The notes: generated from the sequence alone by a model not told the origin. A stretch of DNA of 50,123 nt from Albibeggiatoa sp964388965 (GCA_964388965.1 CAYMCP010000015.1:1-50123), one strand, 5' to 3'; positions 36,015 through 44,907 are shown, numbered from the stretch's first letter. A program made the numbers and translations.

Positions 36015-37820
36015 ATGAAAAGTCTATTTGCACCGCTTAGAAGTCTAAGTTACTTAGGACGTAAGCCTGTTACTTTGCCAATCGAGCCACGTCCTGCTGC
36101 GCCAAATTATCGGGGTTTCCACGTCAACGATTGGGATGTATGTATCGGCTGTGGAACGTGCGCTTCTATTTGTGATAATAAAGCCATCAAAATGGTACAT
36201 ATCACCGAGCTTAAAGCAGACCCTATCGCGGGAATTAAACCACATCGACCTGCAATTGATTACGGACGCTGTTGTTGGTGTGCGTTATGTGTAGATATGT
36301 GCCCAACTGGTTCGATTTCCCTATCACGCGAATACGTCCATCTGGATACAACGCTGGATTCTTTTTTTATTTTACCCGATGAAAAAGGTATTCATGGCTT
36401 GAACTTTCCTAAAGGTTGGGCTAAATCCGAAGATGCTGATTTACTCGATTTAAAACGTCAGCCTATGCCAGAGCTTGAGCCAACAGAACGTTGTGATAGT
36501 TTTGTTGAAATCACTAAAGGGTTTGATGACGAAACCGCATTATTTGAAGCTTCTCGCTGTGTACAGTGCGGTATGTGTCATGACGCTTGTCCAACAAATA
36601 TGCACGCACCTGAATATATCCGCGCTATTTGGGAAGGTGATTTGGAAGAGGCTGTGCGACAAATTTATCGGACTAATCCATTAGCCAGTGTATGCGGTCG
36701 GGTGTGTACTCACCGTTGTGAAACAGCATGTTCTGTCGGTAAACGTGGAGAAGCTATTAGCATTCGCTGGCTAAAACGTTACGCAATGGATAGTGTGCCG
36801 CAAGATAAAATTAAACAAATTGCACTAGAAGGTCGCGCTACTGAATCCACAGGTAAACAAATTGCGATTGTCGGCTCAGGTCCGGCGGGTTTAACGGTTG
36901 CTTACGATTTGGCGCGCCAAGGACATAGCCCGGTAATTTTTGAGGCTTATCCCGAAGCCGGTGGGATGATGCGTTATGGTATTCCCGCGTATCGTTTGCC
37001 TTATAACAAATTAGATGATGATATTAATGTGATTAAAGCAATGGGTGTAGAAATTCGTTGTAATAGCCCTATTGGTGAAAATGAATCGATAACAATGGCA
37101 CAGTTAGAACAAGATTACGACGCTGTTGTTTTAACGACTGGTTTACATGCAGGTCGTTCAACTCGTATTGAAGGGACGGGTCACCCTAATGTTTGTTCCG
37201 CAATTGAATTATTGAGCCAAATTACTCTGAATCAACCTATTGATGTGCCTGAAAAAATTGTTGTAATTGGTGGTGGTAATGTGGCATTTGATATTGCGCG
37301 TAGTTTAAGCCGTTATCAACGTAAAAAATATGGTAAAGTAGATGTGACGTTGAGCGCGTTAGAGCCTAGCGATAAAATGTTAGCAGACCCTACAGAAGTC
37401 AGAGAAGCGGCTGAGGAAGAAATTGTATTATTCAACAGTCGCGGACCTAAGCGTTGTGTGGTTGAAGCTGGAGAATTAAAGGGTTTAGAGACGGTTAAAT
37501 GTGTTTCAATCTTCGACGAGCAAGGACGTTTTCATCCTAAATATGACGAAAGTGATTTGATTTTGCACGAAGCGCAAATGATTGTTGAGGCAATTGGTCA
37601 AGCACCTAATTTAGCATTTTTAGGCGAAGATTTAACCGAACGTTTACAATGGGACCGTCGTGGTCGTCCGCAAATTGATGATAATGGACAGACTTCCGAA
37701 AATTGGTTGTGGGCGGCTGGCGATACCGTACAAGGACCTGACGTGATTCACGCGGTCGCAGCAGGACATAAAGTTGCGCAAAGTATTGCTGAATATTTGA
37801 GCATCAAGGGGGAAGTATGA
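36015..37820 (+). CDS. 2[4Fe-4S] ferredoxin-GltD-type flavoprotein fusion
   Basis: 601-residue oxidoreductase. An N-terminal NuoI-like ferredoxin module has C43/C46/C49/C53 and C86/C89/C92/C96 (CCWCALCVDMCP). It is followed by the Fe-S entry domain of glutamate synthase small subunits (CVQCGMCHDACP, then CGRVCTHRCETACSVG). An FAD domain has VGSGPAGLTVAYDLARQG (about 290-307) and EAGGMMRYGIPAYRLP. An NAD(P) domain has VIGGGNVAFDIARS (about 417-430) and a C-terminal AAGDTVQGPDVIHAVAAG. Likely electron bifurcation or transfer between NAD(P)H and an Fe-S partner, not glutamate synthesis, since no large subunit is present. It overlaps the downstream rubrerythrin-like gene by 4 bp (ATGA), so the two products probably work together. 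Confidence 0.9.
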   Translation: MKSLFAPLRSLSYLGRKPVTLPIEPRPAAPNYRGFHVNDWDVCIGCGTCASICDNKAIKMVHITELKADPIAGIKPHRPAIDYGRCCWCALCVDMCPTGSISLSREYVHLDTTLDSFFILPDEKGIHGLNFPKGWAKSEDADLLDLKRQPMPELEPTERCDSFVEITKGFDDETALFEASRCVQCGMCHDACPTNMHAPEYIRAIWEGDLEEAVRQIYRTNPLASVCGRVCTHRCETACSVGKRGEAISIRWLKRYAMDSVPQDKIKQIALEGRATESTGKQIAIVGSGPAGLTVAYDLARQGHSPVIFEAYPEAGGMMRYGIPAYRLPYNKLDDDINVIKAMGVEIRCNSPIGENESITMAQLEQDYDAVVLTTGLHAGRSTRIEGTGHPNVCSAIELLSQITLNQPIDVPEKIVVIGGGNVAFDIARSLSRYQRKKYGKVDVTLSALEPSDKMLADPTEVREAAEEEIVLFNSRGPKRCVVEAGELKGLETVKCVSIFDEQGRFHPKYDESDLILHEAQMIVEAIGQAPNLAFLGEDLTERLQWDRRGRPQIDDNGQTSENWLWAAGDTVQGPDVIHAVAAGHKVAQSIAEYLSIKGEV

Positions 37821-38326
37821 GTAAAGAACATCCAGAAGGTAGCGGTTATCAAGTCTTAAAAGAACAGTCTACCATTGATGAGATTTTAGCAACGGCGATG
37901 TCGTTTGAAAAAACTGCATACGAATTTTATGATAATCTACGGACGCGAGTAAGTAATCGTTTGCGTCCACTGATAGAGGAATTGATGGAGGAAGAAAAAC
38001 GCCATTACTCACTATTTGAAAATTTGCTGCAAAATGCAAATGTACAATCACATATCGGAGATAAGATCAAAACACCGGCTAGTGATCATAAATTTTCAGA
38101 TTATGTTCATGCACCTAAATTGGACGATATGCCAGATGACCAATCCATTTTGCAGTATGCAATGGGACGTGAACAAGCTGCAATGGAACAGTATTCAACG
38201 TTAGCTGAAGAAACACCAGAGGGACCTATCCGTGATTTATTTCGCTTTCTGGCTAATGAAGAATTAGAGCATAAACAAGAACTTGAAAAACGTTATTATG
38301 ATTTAATTCATAGCGGTGGCGTGTAA
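37817..38326 (+). CDS. Rubrerythrin-like diiron protein without rubredoxin domain
   Basis: 169-residue ferritin-like four-helix bundle. Carboxylate/His ligands occur in two helix pairs: E31 with ExxH at 60-63 (EEEKRH), and GREQAAMEQY with ExxH in NEELEHKQEL near the C terminus. The middle loop (about 70-100) is variable. It lacks the CxxC rubredoxin domain of classical rubrerythrin, so electrons must come from elsewhere. The overlapping upstream Fe-S flavoprotein is the obvious donor. A peroxide-reducing role is inferred from the family. Ends before a palindromic intergenic repeat. Confidence 0.85.
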   Translation: MSKEHPEGSGYQVLKEQSTIDEILATAMSFEKTAYEFYDNLRTRVSNRLRPLIEELMEEEKRHYSLFENLLQNANVQSHIGDKIKTPASDHKFSDYVHAPKLDDMPDDQSILQYAMGREQAAMEQYSTLAEETPEGPIRDLFRFLANEELEHKQELEKRYYDLIHSGGV

Positions 38327-38342
38327 CAATAAAAATTATTTC

Positions 38343-38412
38343 CGCGTTTTTTCCTCGTTCTGCGCATTTTTTCTCGTTCTACGCACTGCGTAGGACGCGC
38401 TACGTCGGGCAA
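38343..38412. repeat. Palindromic repeat remnant
   Basis: Short intergenic copy of the dispersed family. The core CTCGTTCTACGCA...TGCGTAGGACG at 38373-38399 forms a near-perfect hairpin. A partial copy (CCTCGTTCTGCGCA) lies at 38353-38366. Located between the convergent rubrerythrin-like and SDR genes, where it could also act in transcription termination. Confidence 0.5.
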
Positions 38413-38461
38413 TTCTGAAAAATATTGCACGTGCAATAAACGTTCATTATCTCGAAAATGA

Positions 38462-39199
38462 TTATAATTTCAATTTTTTAAAAATAGGTTCTGGAATGAA
38501 TTTAATCACTTTCATAATTAGCCACCAAAAACTAGGTAAATACACTTCATTTTTACGCTTTTGCATTGCTTGATAAATTCCTCGACCAACTTGTTCAGGC
38601 GTTGCCCATAATACTCCTTTTTTAAAATCACGAGTCATAGGTGTATCGACGAAACCCGGTTTTACAGTCAATACACAAACATTACTAGCAGCTAAACGAT
38701 TGCGTAAACCTTGTAAAAAAATAGCTAATCCTCCTTTTGCACTACCATAAATATAATTACTTTGTCGTCCTCTGTCGCCTGCAACTGAGGAAATCACTGC
38801 AATACAACCATATCGTTGTTGCTCAAAATAATTTGCCAGTGGAGTCAATAAGGAAACGACACTAAGGAAATTTGTTCTAAGTGCTTGTTCGGCAGCGGCA
38901 TAATCTACTTGACAAACTTGTTGATCGTCTAATGTTCCGTGTGCAATGAGTACCGCATCAATACCTTGCATATCTTGTTCTGCTTGTTTAATGAGTGAGG
39001 CGTGTTTATTAAAATCATTTAAGTCTTGTACAGCGAAATCTACTTTTTCTGCGCCTTGTACTCGTAAATCATCTGCTACCATTTTTAATTTATCAGCATC
39101 ACGTCCAACTAGAAATAAATGACAGCCCTCATGAGCAAAATATTTTGCACAGGCTTGAGCAATCGCGGAAGTTGCACCAAAAATAAGCACTTTCTGCAT
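38462..39199 (-). CDS. Short-chain dehydrogenase, DprE2-like
   Basis: 245-residue NAD(P)-dependent SDR. N-terminal Rossmann motif IFGATSAIAQACAKYFA (about 6-22), then LIAHGTL, the catalytic Ser in ISSVAGDRGRQSN, and YIYGSAKGG with catalytic Tyr and Lys (about 148-155). The C-terminal VKPGFVDTPMTRDFKKG is characteristic of the DprE2 group (keto-sugar reductase acting with DprE1). It lies 10 bp after the DprE1-like oxidase gene, exactly as expected for the pair. In mycobacteria they epimerise decaprenyl-phospho-ribose to arabinose. Here the substrate is inferred to be a polyprenyl-phospho pentose for surface glycan. Confidence 0.87.
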   Translation of the reverse strand: MQKVLIFGATSAIAQACAKYFAHEGCHLFLVGRDADKLKMVADDLRVQGAEKVDFAVQDLNDFNKHASLIKQAEQDMQGIDAVLIAHGTLDDQQVCQVDYAAAEQALRTNFLSVVSLLTPLANYFEQQRYGCIAVISSVAGDRGRQSNYIYGSAKGGLAIFLQGLRNRLAASNVCVLTVKPGFVDTPMTRDFKKGVLWATPEQVGRGIYQAMQKRKNEVYLPSFWWLIMKVIKFIPEPIFKKLKL

Positions 39200-39209
39200 A
39201 AGATGTCCC

Positions 39210-40547
39210 TTATATAATACTACGTGTGACTCGTCGCCAAAAACTCGATGAAAAGCGTGAGTCAGTATATTTTATGAATTCTTCCCATTGAGGGTAATAA
39301 ATTTGGAAATGACGCGGTGATAAACGTGCATCTTTGCAAGGATAAACCACGCCACCCGCTTCTTGCACCATCTGATCTAACCGTTCTAATAGTAAAAAAG
39401 TTTGTTCGCCTTTAATTGGAAAATCTAACGCTAAAGTCACGCCCTGACGTGGAAATGATAGGATACCGGGAGATTGGATTGTACCAAATGTTTTTAAAAC
39501 GGCTAAAAAGGAGCTTAAACCAGATTGAGCAATAGTTTGTAAAATTTTACTTATCACTTGATGATCTTCATAAGGCACAACGAATTGATATTGCAGAAAA
39601 CCTTTGGTGCCGTATAAGCGTTTCCATTCCAAAATTGAGTCCAGTGGATAGAAAAATGAATCATAGTCAACAAAGCTTTCCACTATTCGTTGACGTTGTT
39701 TGTGATAAAGTAGGAAATTGAATGTTTTAACGGTCAAGCTATTGAGTGCGAAACCGGGTAAATTAATCGGCATGGTGCGCATCACTTCTGGCAATTTTTG
39801 GATAAAAGGAGGTTGCCAATTTTTTGGTAATAATTCGGGATCGGTAATGTGATTACCACGAAAAAAAATGCCACGTCCCAGACTCTCACCCTGTGCCAAG
39901 CAATCGACCCATGCCATTGTATATTCATATTTTTCATCAGATTCAGCGGATAATTGAAAAAAATCCTCTAAATTGGCAAATTTAACAATTTGTTGATGAA
40001 TAGCACGATGTTGAATGCGACGTAATTTAAATTCTGCCCAAGTAATTAAGCCTGTTAAGCCTAAACCGCCAATTGTCGCGTTATAGTAATCTGATTTGTT
40101 TTGCGGGGAACAGATATGGCGTTGTCCATCTGATGTTACTAATTCAAATTGAGTAATATGTCGCCCGAATGTGCCTGCACGATGGTGATTTTTACCATGT
40201 ACATCATTAGCGATTGCTCCGCCTACTGTGACAAATTTTGTACCGGGTGTCGTGGGTAAAAACCAACCTTTTGGTACGAAGTGTTGTAGAATTTCCGCAA
40301 AGCTCACACCCGCTTCACAGCGTAATAATCCCGTATTTTCATCAAAGCTAATAAAACGGTTTAGTTGACGAGTATCGAGTAACAATCCATTATCATTCAG
40401 GCATACGTCACCATAACTACGACCTAAACCATAAGCTAGGATACTAGATTTATTATCGAGAGGTAGGATTTCGTGTCGCCAGCGCATCGTTTTGACTGTT
40501 TGCGACACACGGGGAAAACGTCCCCAAGATTCAAATTGCTGTGTCAT
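39210..40547 (-). CDS. FAD-linked oxidase, DprE1-like
   Basis: 445-residue flavoenzyme of the vanillyl-alcohol oxidase fold. The PP-loop FAD-binding region is AYGLGRSYGDVCLNDNG, then PGTKFVTVGGAIANDVHGKNHH and GTFGRHI. The substrate domain contains LDFPIKG and a conserved catalytic-type Lys, K405, in YPCKDARLSPRHF. From memory of the M. tuberculosis DprE1 sequence, the position of its Cys387 (GWNICVDFP) is Ala373 here (GVTLALDFP). Predicted to oxidise the C2 hydroxyl of a polyprenyl-phospho pentose, with the adjacent SDR reducing the ketone. The ugd gene lies 54 bp upstream on the same strand, forming a sugar-modification operon. Confidence 0.88.
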   Translation of the reverse strand: MTQQFESWGRFPRVSQTVKTMRWRHEILPLDNKSSILAYGLGRSYGDVCLNDNGLLLDTRQLNRFISFDENTGLLRCEAGVSFAEILQHFVPKGWFLPTTPGTKFVTVGGAIANDVHGKNHHRAGTFGRHITQFELVTSDGQRHICSPQNKSDYYNATIGGLGLTGLITWAEFKLRRIQHRAIHQQIVKFANLEDFFQLSAESDEKYEYTMAWVDCLAQGESLGRGIFFRGNHITDPELLPKNWQPPFIQKLPEVMRTMPINLPGFALNSLTVKTFNFLLYHKQRQRIVESFVDYDSFFYPLDSILEWKRLYGTKGFLQYQFVVPYEDHQVISKILQTIAQSGLSSFLAVLKTFGTIQSPGILSFPRQGVTLALDFPIKGEQTFLLLERLDQMVQEAGGVVYPCKDARLSPRHFQIYYPQWEEFIKYTDSRFSSSFWRRVTRSII

Positions 40548-40601
40548 AGAAACGGTTTACTAATCCCATTTTGTTGATATTTATTAGCGTATTACACACT
40601 T

Positions 40602-41948
40602 TCAAGTATCCTGTTTTGCCAAACTATCACCCCGACCAATGGCGTAATAGATAAAGCCTCGACTGTGCATTTTTTGAGGCTCATACAGATTACGTCCATC
40701 AAAAATGACTGCTTGTTTCAATTTTTGCTTGATTAAATTAAAATCTGGACTACGAAACATACGCCATTCCGTGACAATAATCAACGCTTCTGCATCTTGC
40801 AAGGTGGTCTCTGGCGAATTGCACAATTGTAAATCATCACGCAATCCATAAATCCGTGTTGCCTCTTGCATTGCTTCGGGATCGTAAGCTTGTACGATAG
40901 CACTTTGTTTCCATAAGGCTTCCATTAAATGCCGACTAGGTGCCTCGCGCATATCATCCGTATTAGGTTTAAATGCCAAACCCCATAGCGCAAAACGTTT
41001 ACCTTGTAATGCACCATTGAAATGTTTATATATTTTATGAAATAATATATTACGTTGTAAATCATTAACTTGCTGTACTGATTTTAAAATTTTAGGCTCA
41101 ATTTCCACATTTTCAGCAATTTTAGTGAGTGCTTTCACATCTTTAGGAAAACATGAACCACCAAAGCCTACACCGGGATAAATAAAATGAAAACCAATGC
41201 GCGGGTCAGAACCAATACCAATCCGCACATTTTCAATATCCGCCCCGACTTGTTCTGCAATATTTGCCATTTCATTCATAAAACTAATTTTTGTTGCTAG
41301 CATTGCGTTAGCAGCGTACTTAGTCAATTCCGCTGAACGTACATCCATGATGATTAAACGATCATGATTACGATTAAAAGGTGCGTACAATTCACGCATA
41401 ATGTCCGCCGCACGTTGACTGTTAGTGCCGATAACGATTCGATCCGGTTTCATAAAATCTTCAATCGCCGCGCCTTCTTTTAAAAATTCTGGATTAGAGA
41501 CTACATCGAATGAATATTGTTTTGTGCGTGTTGCTAAAGTTTCAGTCAATTTTGCTGTCACTTTGTCCGCAGTACCTACGGGAACGGTGGATTTATTTAT
41601 AATAACTTTGTAGTCATCCATGTATTGACCAATGGATTGAGCGACTTGTAGGACGTACTGCAAATCAGCAGAACCATCTTCATCAGGCGGTGTGCCGACT
41701 GCAATACATTGTATTTCACCATGTTTTACTGCTGTTTCTGTATCACAAGTAAATTGAATTCGACCACTGGCTAAATTTGATTTTAATAAATTTTTCAAAC
41801 CGGGCTCATAAATGGGCGATTCTCCACGTTGCAATATTGCTGTTTTACGTTCATCTACGTCCACACAAACGACATGATTACCTACTTCAGCTAAACAAAC
41901 TCCTGTAACTAACCCAACATATCCAGAACCAAAAACCGTAATACGCAT
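40602..41948 (-). CDS. ugd: UDP-glucose 6-dehydrogenase
   Basis: Oxidises UDP-glucose to UDP-glucuronate with two NAD+, supplying uronic acid for polysaccharide. 448 residues. N-terminal Rossmann motif GSGYVGLVTGVCLAEVGN (7-24), NKSTVPVGTAD, EFLKEGAAIEDFMKPDRIVIG and the catalytic Cys C266 in FGGSCFPKD. The C-terminal UDP-binding domain has WGLAFKPNTDDMREAPS and FDGRNLY. It lies upstream of the DprE1/DprE2-like pair, with about 50-bp and 10-bp gaps. GDP-mannose dehydrogenase is the alternative within the superfamily, but the motifs fit Ugd better. Confidence 0.95.
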   Translation of the reverse strand: MRITVFGSGYVGLVTGVCLAEVGNHVVCVDVDERKTAILQRGESPIYEPGLKNLLKSNLASGRIQFTCDTETAVKHGEIQCIAVGTPPDEDGSADLQYVLQVAQSIGQYMDDYKVIINKSTVPVGTADKVTAKLTETLATRTKQYSFDVVSNPEFLKEGAAIEDFMKPDRIVIGTNSQRAADIMRELYAPFNRNHDRLIIMDVRSAELTKYAANAMLATKISFMNEMANIAEQVGADIENVRIGIGSDPRIGFHFIYPGVGFGGSCFPKDVKALTKIAENVEIEPKILKSVQQVNDLQRNILFHKIYKHFNGALQGKRFALWGLAFKPNTDDMREAPSRHLMEALWKQSAIVQAYDPEAMQEATRIYGLRDDLQLCNSPETTLQDAEALIIVTEWRMFRSPDFNLIKQKLKQAVIFDGRNLYEPQKMHSRGFIYYAIGRGDSLAKQDT

Positions 41949-42180
41949 CAGTAAAAGCCCCTCGTTTAAAAATTGAAAGCGAATAAGTAAAGATTGTTGT
42001 CAAATCGTGTTATCTTCCCACTGCTGCCGCCACTATAGTCGATTTACGTGAAAGAAGCGTGAAACTAAATTGAAAAATAGCATTTTATCGTTTGCGTTAT
42101 AAATAAAATGTGCGTCTATTTTTGATAATAGCTCATGGGTTTTTAGAGTCGGAATATAGTCAAAATACAGCAGATTTAAA

Positions 42181-42504
42181 TTAACGCTTTAGATGTTCTA
42201 ATTTTCCTTTCACACCGTCCCATTTTTCAGCTTCTGGCAGCGCGTCTTTTTTCTCATCAATAACTGGCCATATTGCTGCAAGTTCAACATTTAATTGGAT
42301 AAAATTCTCAAACTCTGGCGGTAAATCATCATCCGAAAAAATCGCCCCAGCAGGACATTCAGGCTCACATAATGCGCAATCAATACATTCTTCTGGATCG
42401 ATTACTAAAAAATTAGGTCCTTCATGAAAACAGTCTACTGGACACACTTCTACACAATCAGTATATTTACATAAAATACAGTTATCTGTGACAACATAAG
42501 CCAT
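42181..42504 (-). CDS. fdxA: 7Fe ferredoxin ([3Fe-4S][4Fe-4S])
   Basis: 107-residue ferredoxin of the Azotobacter FdI/FdxA type. Ligands by position: C9, C17 and C50 for the 3Fe cluster; C21, C40, C43 and C46 for the 4Fe cluster (CIDCALCEPECP). C12 and C25 match the free cysteines of FdI. A roughly 50-residue acidic C-terminal extension (LPPEFENFIQLNVELAAIWP) is typical of the family. Soluble low-potential electron carrier. It shares a 79-bp divergent region with the gene at 42584, and overlapping TATAAT-like boxes near 42539-42546 could serve either strand. A possible partner for the Fe-S flavoprotein at 36 kb is inference. Confidence 0.95.
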   Translation of the reverse strand: MAYVVTDNCILCKYTDCVEVCPVDCFHEGPNFLVIDPEECIDCALCEPECPAGAIFSDDDLPPEFENFIQLNVELAAIWPVIDEKKDALPEAEKWDGVKGKLEHLKR

Positions 42505-42583
42505 ATTTTCGTACCTTCAAATTTGAAAAACGTGTTATATTATAATAGAATTAGCAAAAGAGGTAGATGAAGCCTACGAAACT

Positions 42584-43099
42584 ATGTTTAAAACCATATT
42601 CAACACTTTTTTTATCTTTACGTCGCTGCTATGCACTATTGTCGCGTTTGCGTGGATGCTGAATTATTTTGATTATAATGAATGGGATAATCATTTGATT
42701 CCAGTCGTTCAAGCGGATTATACGCCCAAAACGCTCCCACAATCCCAAACAAAATCAGCTCAAGCTTTTACGCCTACGTTAGAGCCTAGTGTGCTGCCTG
42801 AAGCCTATCAAATTGATAAGCGTATTGAAATAAAGTTTCCGCCAGATGCTAAGATTTTAACCGTTAATGAGCGCAAAAAACTTGATGGTATTTTAAAAGG
42901 ATTAGAAATTGACGCTAATCAAGAAGTGCGTATTTTAGCTACTCCTGCGCCACTAAAACGAGATACCGTTTCCTCTTCTCATGCGGCTAAACTTAGGGCA
43001 CAATCTGTTGCGCGGGTCATTTATCCCTATACGCAACATATTGATATTTCCTATCACGCCAAAATGCCACCTAATCAAATCATTATCGAATTTCCTTAA
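42584..43099 (+). CDS. Membrane-anchored small protein, weakly OmpA-like C-terminal domain
   Basis: 171 residues. One N-terminal membrane helix or uncleaved signal (about 4-26, TFFIFTSLLCTIVAFAWML), then a periplasmic Pro/Gln/Ser-rich linker, then a compact domain from about residue 80. That domain, IEIKFPPDAKILTVNERKKL...EVRILATPAP...HAAKLRAQSVARVIYPY, resembles the layout of OmpA-type peptidoglycan-binding domains but lacks the clear D/R signature. The resemblance is tentative. The next gene starts 5 bp downstream, so the two are almost certainly co-transcribed. No classic ribosome site close to the ATG. Confidence 0.6.
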   Translation: MFKTIFNTFFIFTSLLCTIVAFAWMLNYFDYNEWDNHLIPVVQADYTPKTLPQSQTKSAQAFTPTLEPSVLPEAYQIDKRIEIKFPPDAKILTVNERKKLDGILKGLEIDANQEVRILATPAPLKRDTVSSSHAAKLRAQSVARVIYPYTQHIDISYHAKMPPNQIIIEFP

Positions 43100-43104
43100 A
43101 ATGT

Positions 43105-43902
43105 ATGGGTAGTTTATTTGAGGCAGCTTATGATGTAATAATGTGCTGCCAGATAAATGAAAAAGTTGAAAAAACAAATAGTTACGCTGCGGCATGGCGA
43201 GAAAATCGGCTTATTTTAGATTCATCTCAAGTTGCGCCCGTTTCCATTTTTCAGGCAGGCAAACCAGAGAATTTGCGGCTTGTCGCGCCTAAATTTGTTC
43301 CTAAACGCAAATTGCAATCGGAAGAAGGTATTGCAGCATTATTACATGCGGTTGCACATATTGAATTTAATGCAATTAATTTAGCATGGGATGCAGTGTA
43401 TCGTTTCCGTGATATGCCAGATGCGTTTTATAATGACTGGATTCAAGTTGCTCATGAGGAAGCATTGCATTTTACTATGGTGAGAAAGCCTTTACTTTTA
43501 ATGGGTTATGATTATGGCGAGTTGCCCGCACACAACGGATTGTGGGAAATGGCAGTTGAAACAGAAACCGATGTGATGGTACGCATGGCATTAGTACCCA
43601 GAGTGTTGGAAGCAAGAGGCTTGGATGCAACTCCTAAAATTATGAAAAAATTACAGCAATTTAAGCAAGATAAATTAGTTGAAATTTTAGAAGTCATTTT
43701 GCATGACGAAATAGGGCATGTTGCAATTGGTACACGTTGGTTTAATGAATTATGTGCTCAACGTCACTTAGAACCCCAAGAGACTTTTAGAAGGTTACTT
43801 AATCAATATTATCGCGGCAAAATTCGTGGTCCATTCAACATTGAAGCACGTTTACGGGCAGGATTTAGTTTAGATGAATTAAATGCTTTAGAAAGTTTGT
43901 AA
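43105..43902 (+). CDS. DUF455 family ferritin-like protein
   Basis: 265-residue member of the DUF455 group, a four-helix ferritin-like fold related to diiron hydroxylases. Probable metal-ligand motifs: HAVAHIEFNAINLAWDAVYR (His and Glu), QVAHEEALHF, EMAVETETDVMVRMALVPR and ILHDEIGHVAIGTRWF. The conserved tail RGPFNIEARLRAGFS is diagnostic. Function in the family is unknown; oxygen-dependent modification or iron handling is an inference from fold. It starts 5 bp after the membrane-anchored protein gene. Downstream is a 112-bp inverted-repeat element at the convergent junction with the methyltransferase-like gene. Confidence 0.88.
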   Translation: MGSLFEAAYDVIMCCQINEKVEKTNSYAAAWRENRLILDSSQVAPVSIFQAGKPENLRLVAPKFVPKRKLQSEEGIAALLHAVAHIEFNAINLAWDAVYRFRDMPDAFYNDWIQVAHEEALHFTMVRKPLLLMGYDYGELPAHNGLWEMAVETETDVMVRMALVPRVLEARGLDATPKIMKKLQQFKQDKLVEILEVILHDEIGHVAIGTRWFNELCAQRHLEPQETFRRLLNQYYRGKIRGPFNIEARLRAGFSLDELNALESL

Positions 43903-43909
43903 TGTAAGT

Positions 43910-44022
43910 AGGGTAATCGCATTAAAATTATCCACTCATTATAAATTCTGCCTCCCATAAGTGTCTTGTCTTTATCAACTGTAGAATGATTTTGAACAGC
44001 TAAAAATTTTAATGCGATTATC
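43910..44022. repeat. 112-bp inverted-repeat element with a partial copy at 47.7 kb
   Basis: The left end GGTAATCGCATTAAAATT (43912-43929) pairs with AATTTTAATGCGATTATC (44005-44022), with one G/T-type difference. 26 bp at the left end (43910-43935) recur at 47744-47769 with a single mismatch. No coding capacity. Sits between two convergent genes, so it may serve as a transcription barrier as well as being a mobile remnant. Confidence 0.55.
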
Positions 44023-44055
44023 TATACTTTTCGCGTAGACTGGCTAGGTAGTTAT

Positions 44056-44793
44056 CTAACCTTTTAATGTAGGATTTTTCTTGTACTTAGTTTGAATAGG
44101 CCACTTAATTGGCTTAATTTCTTTGCGCCGTGCAATCATAGTAATAGAGCTATTTTCCGGCATATCTTTGAAACGTTGATAAGGAGGGGCTTCGTGATAT
44201 TGTGGATTAAAAACGCCGTTATGTACAATTTTTAAATCATGAATTTCAAAACCATTTTCTAAATAAAAATCACAATACCAGGTTGGATTTAAGTTATAAA
44301 AACCATGATTATACATATTAAAAGGATTACCTTGCGTAACAAATCCGCCTTGCATTACCATTTCTGCAAAGTTTTTTACTGCCTGAGCAATATTAAAACA
44401 ATGTTCACATGTACCACCATCTATAGCAATTGCGTACTGCTCTCTGTACTCGGAAGGCATAGGCTCATTCAAATCTAAAACAATTTCGTCACCACGCGCC
44501 TGAATAATATCAAAAATTTCCAATTGGTATCCAAGCAGGCTGAAAAAATGCACGGCTTCCGCAATTTTATTAGTAATTTGAGAAATGCCATGCCAACGAA
44601 TAATCGAAGCTGAATCTGGATGAAATTTCAATTTTGCCGCAATGTGTTCACCAAAAATTGCCTTAATTTGCTCTGTGTTCGCCAAAATATCGGGATACCC
44701 TAAACAAGCAATCCGCTTAGAAGGAAAATTCTCTCTATCTAAAACTTCAGTTATTTGTTTTAGGATAATAAGACTTTGCGCTGTCAGTGCCAT
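44056..44793 (-). CDS. SAM-dependent methyltransferase-like protein
   Basis: 245 residues. The N-terminal part (about 1-95) is helical and ends in IFDIIQARGDEIVLDLNEP, which looks like the second and third strands of a class I methyltransferase. The core IAIDGGTCEHCFNIAQAVKN (about 122-141) and QGGFVTQGNPFNMYNHGFYN (about 151-170) resemble a family often found near surface polysaccharide genes, with D-GGT-EH-FN and HGFY signatures. A canonical GxGxG loop is not visible, so cofactor use is uncertain. It is probably monocistronic, facing DUF455 convergently. No signal peptide. Confidence 0.6.
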   Translation of the reverse strand: MALTAQSLIILKQITEVLDRENFPSKRIACLGYPDILANTEQIKAIFGEHIAAKLKFHPDSASIIRWHGISQITNKIAEAVHFFSLLGYQLEIFDIIQARGDEIVLDLNEPMPSEYREQYAIAIDGGTCEHCFNIAQAVKNFAEMVMQGGFVTQGNPFNMYNHGFYNLNPTWYCDFYLENGFEIHDLKIVHNGVFNPQYHEAPPYQRFKDMPENSSITMIARRKEIKPIKWPIQTKYKKNPTLKG

Positions 44794-44907
44794 AATTCAC
44801 CTATAACCAACCTAATTTGAATTTTTAATCAACTTGTCTGCGGCTAATTGTATATTATTTTTTCAGCTATCTCCATTTATAATAATCTTTAATTACGCTA
44901 ATGGATT

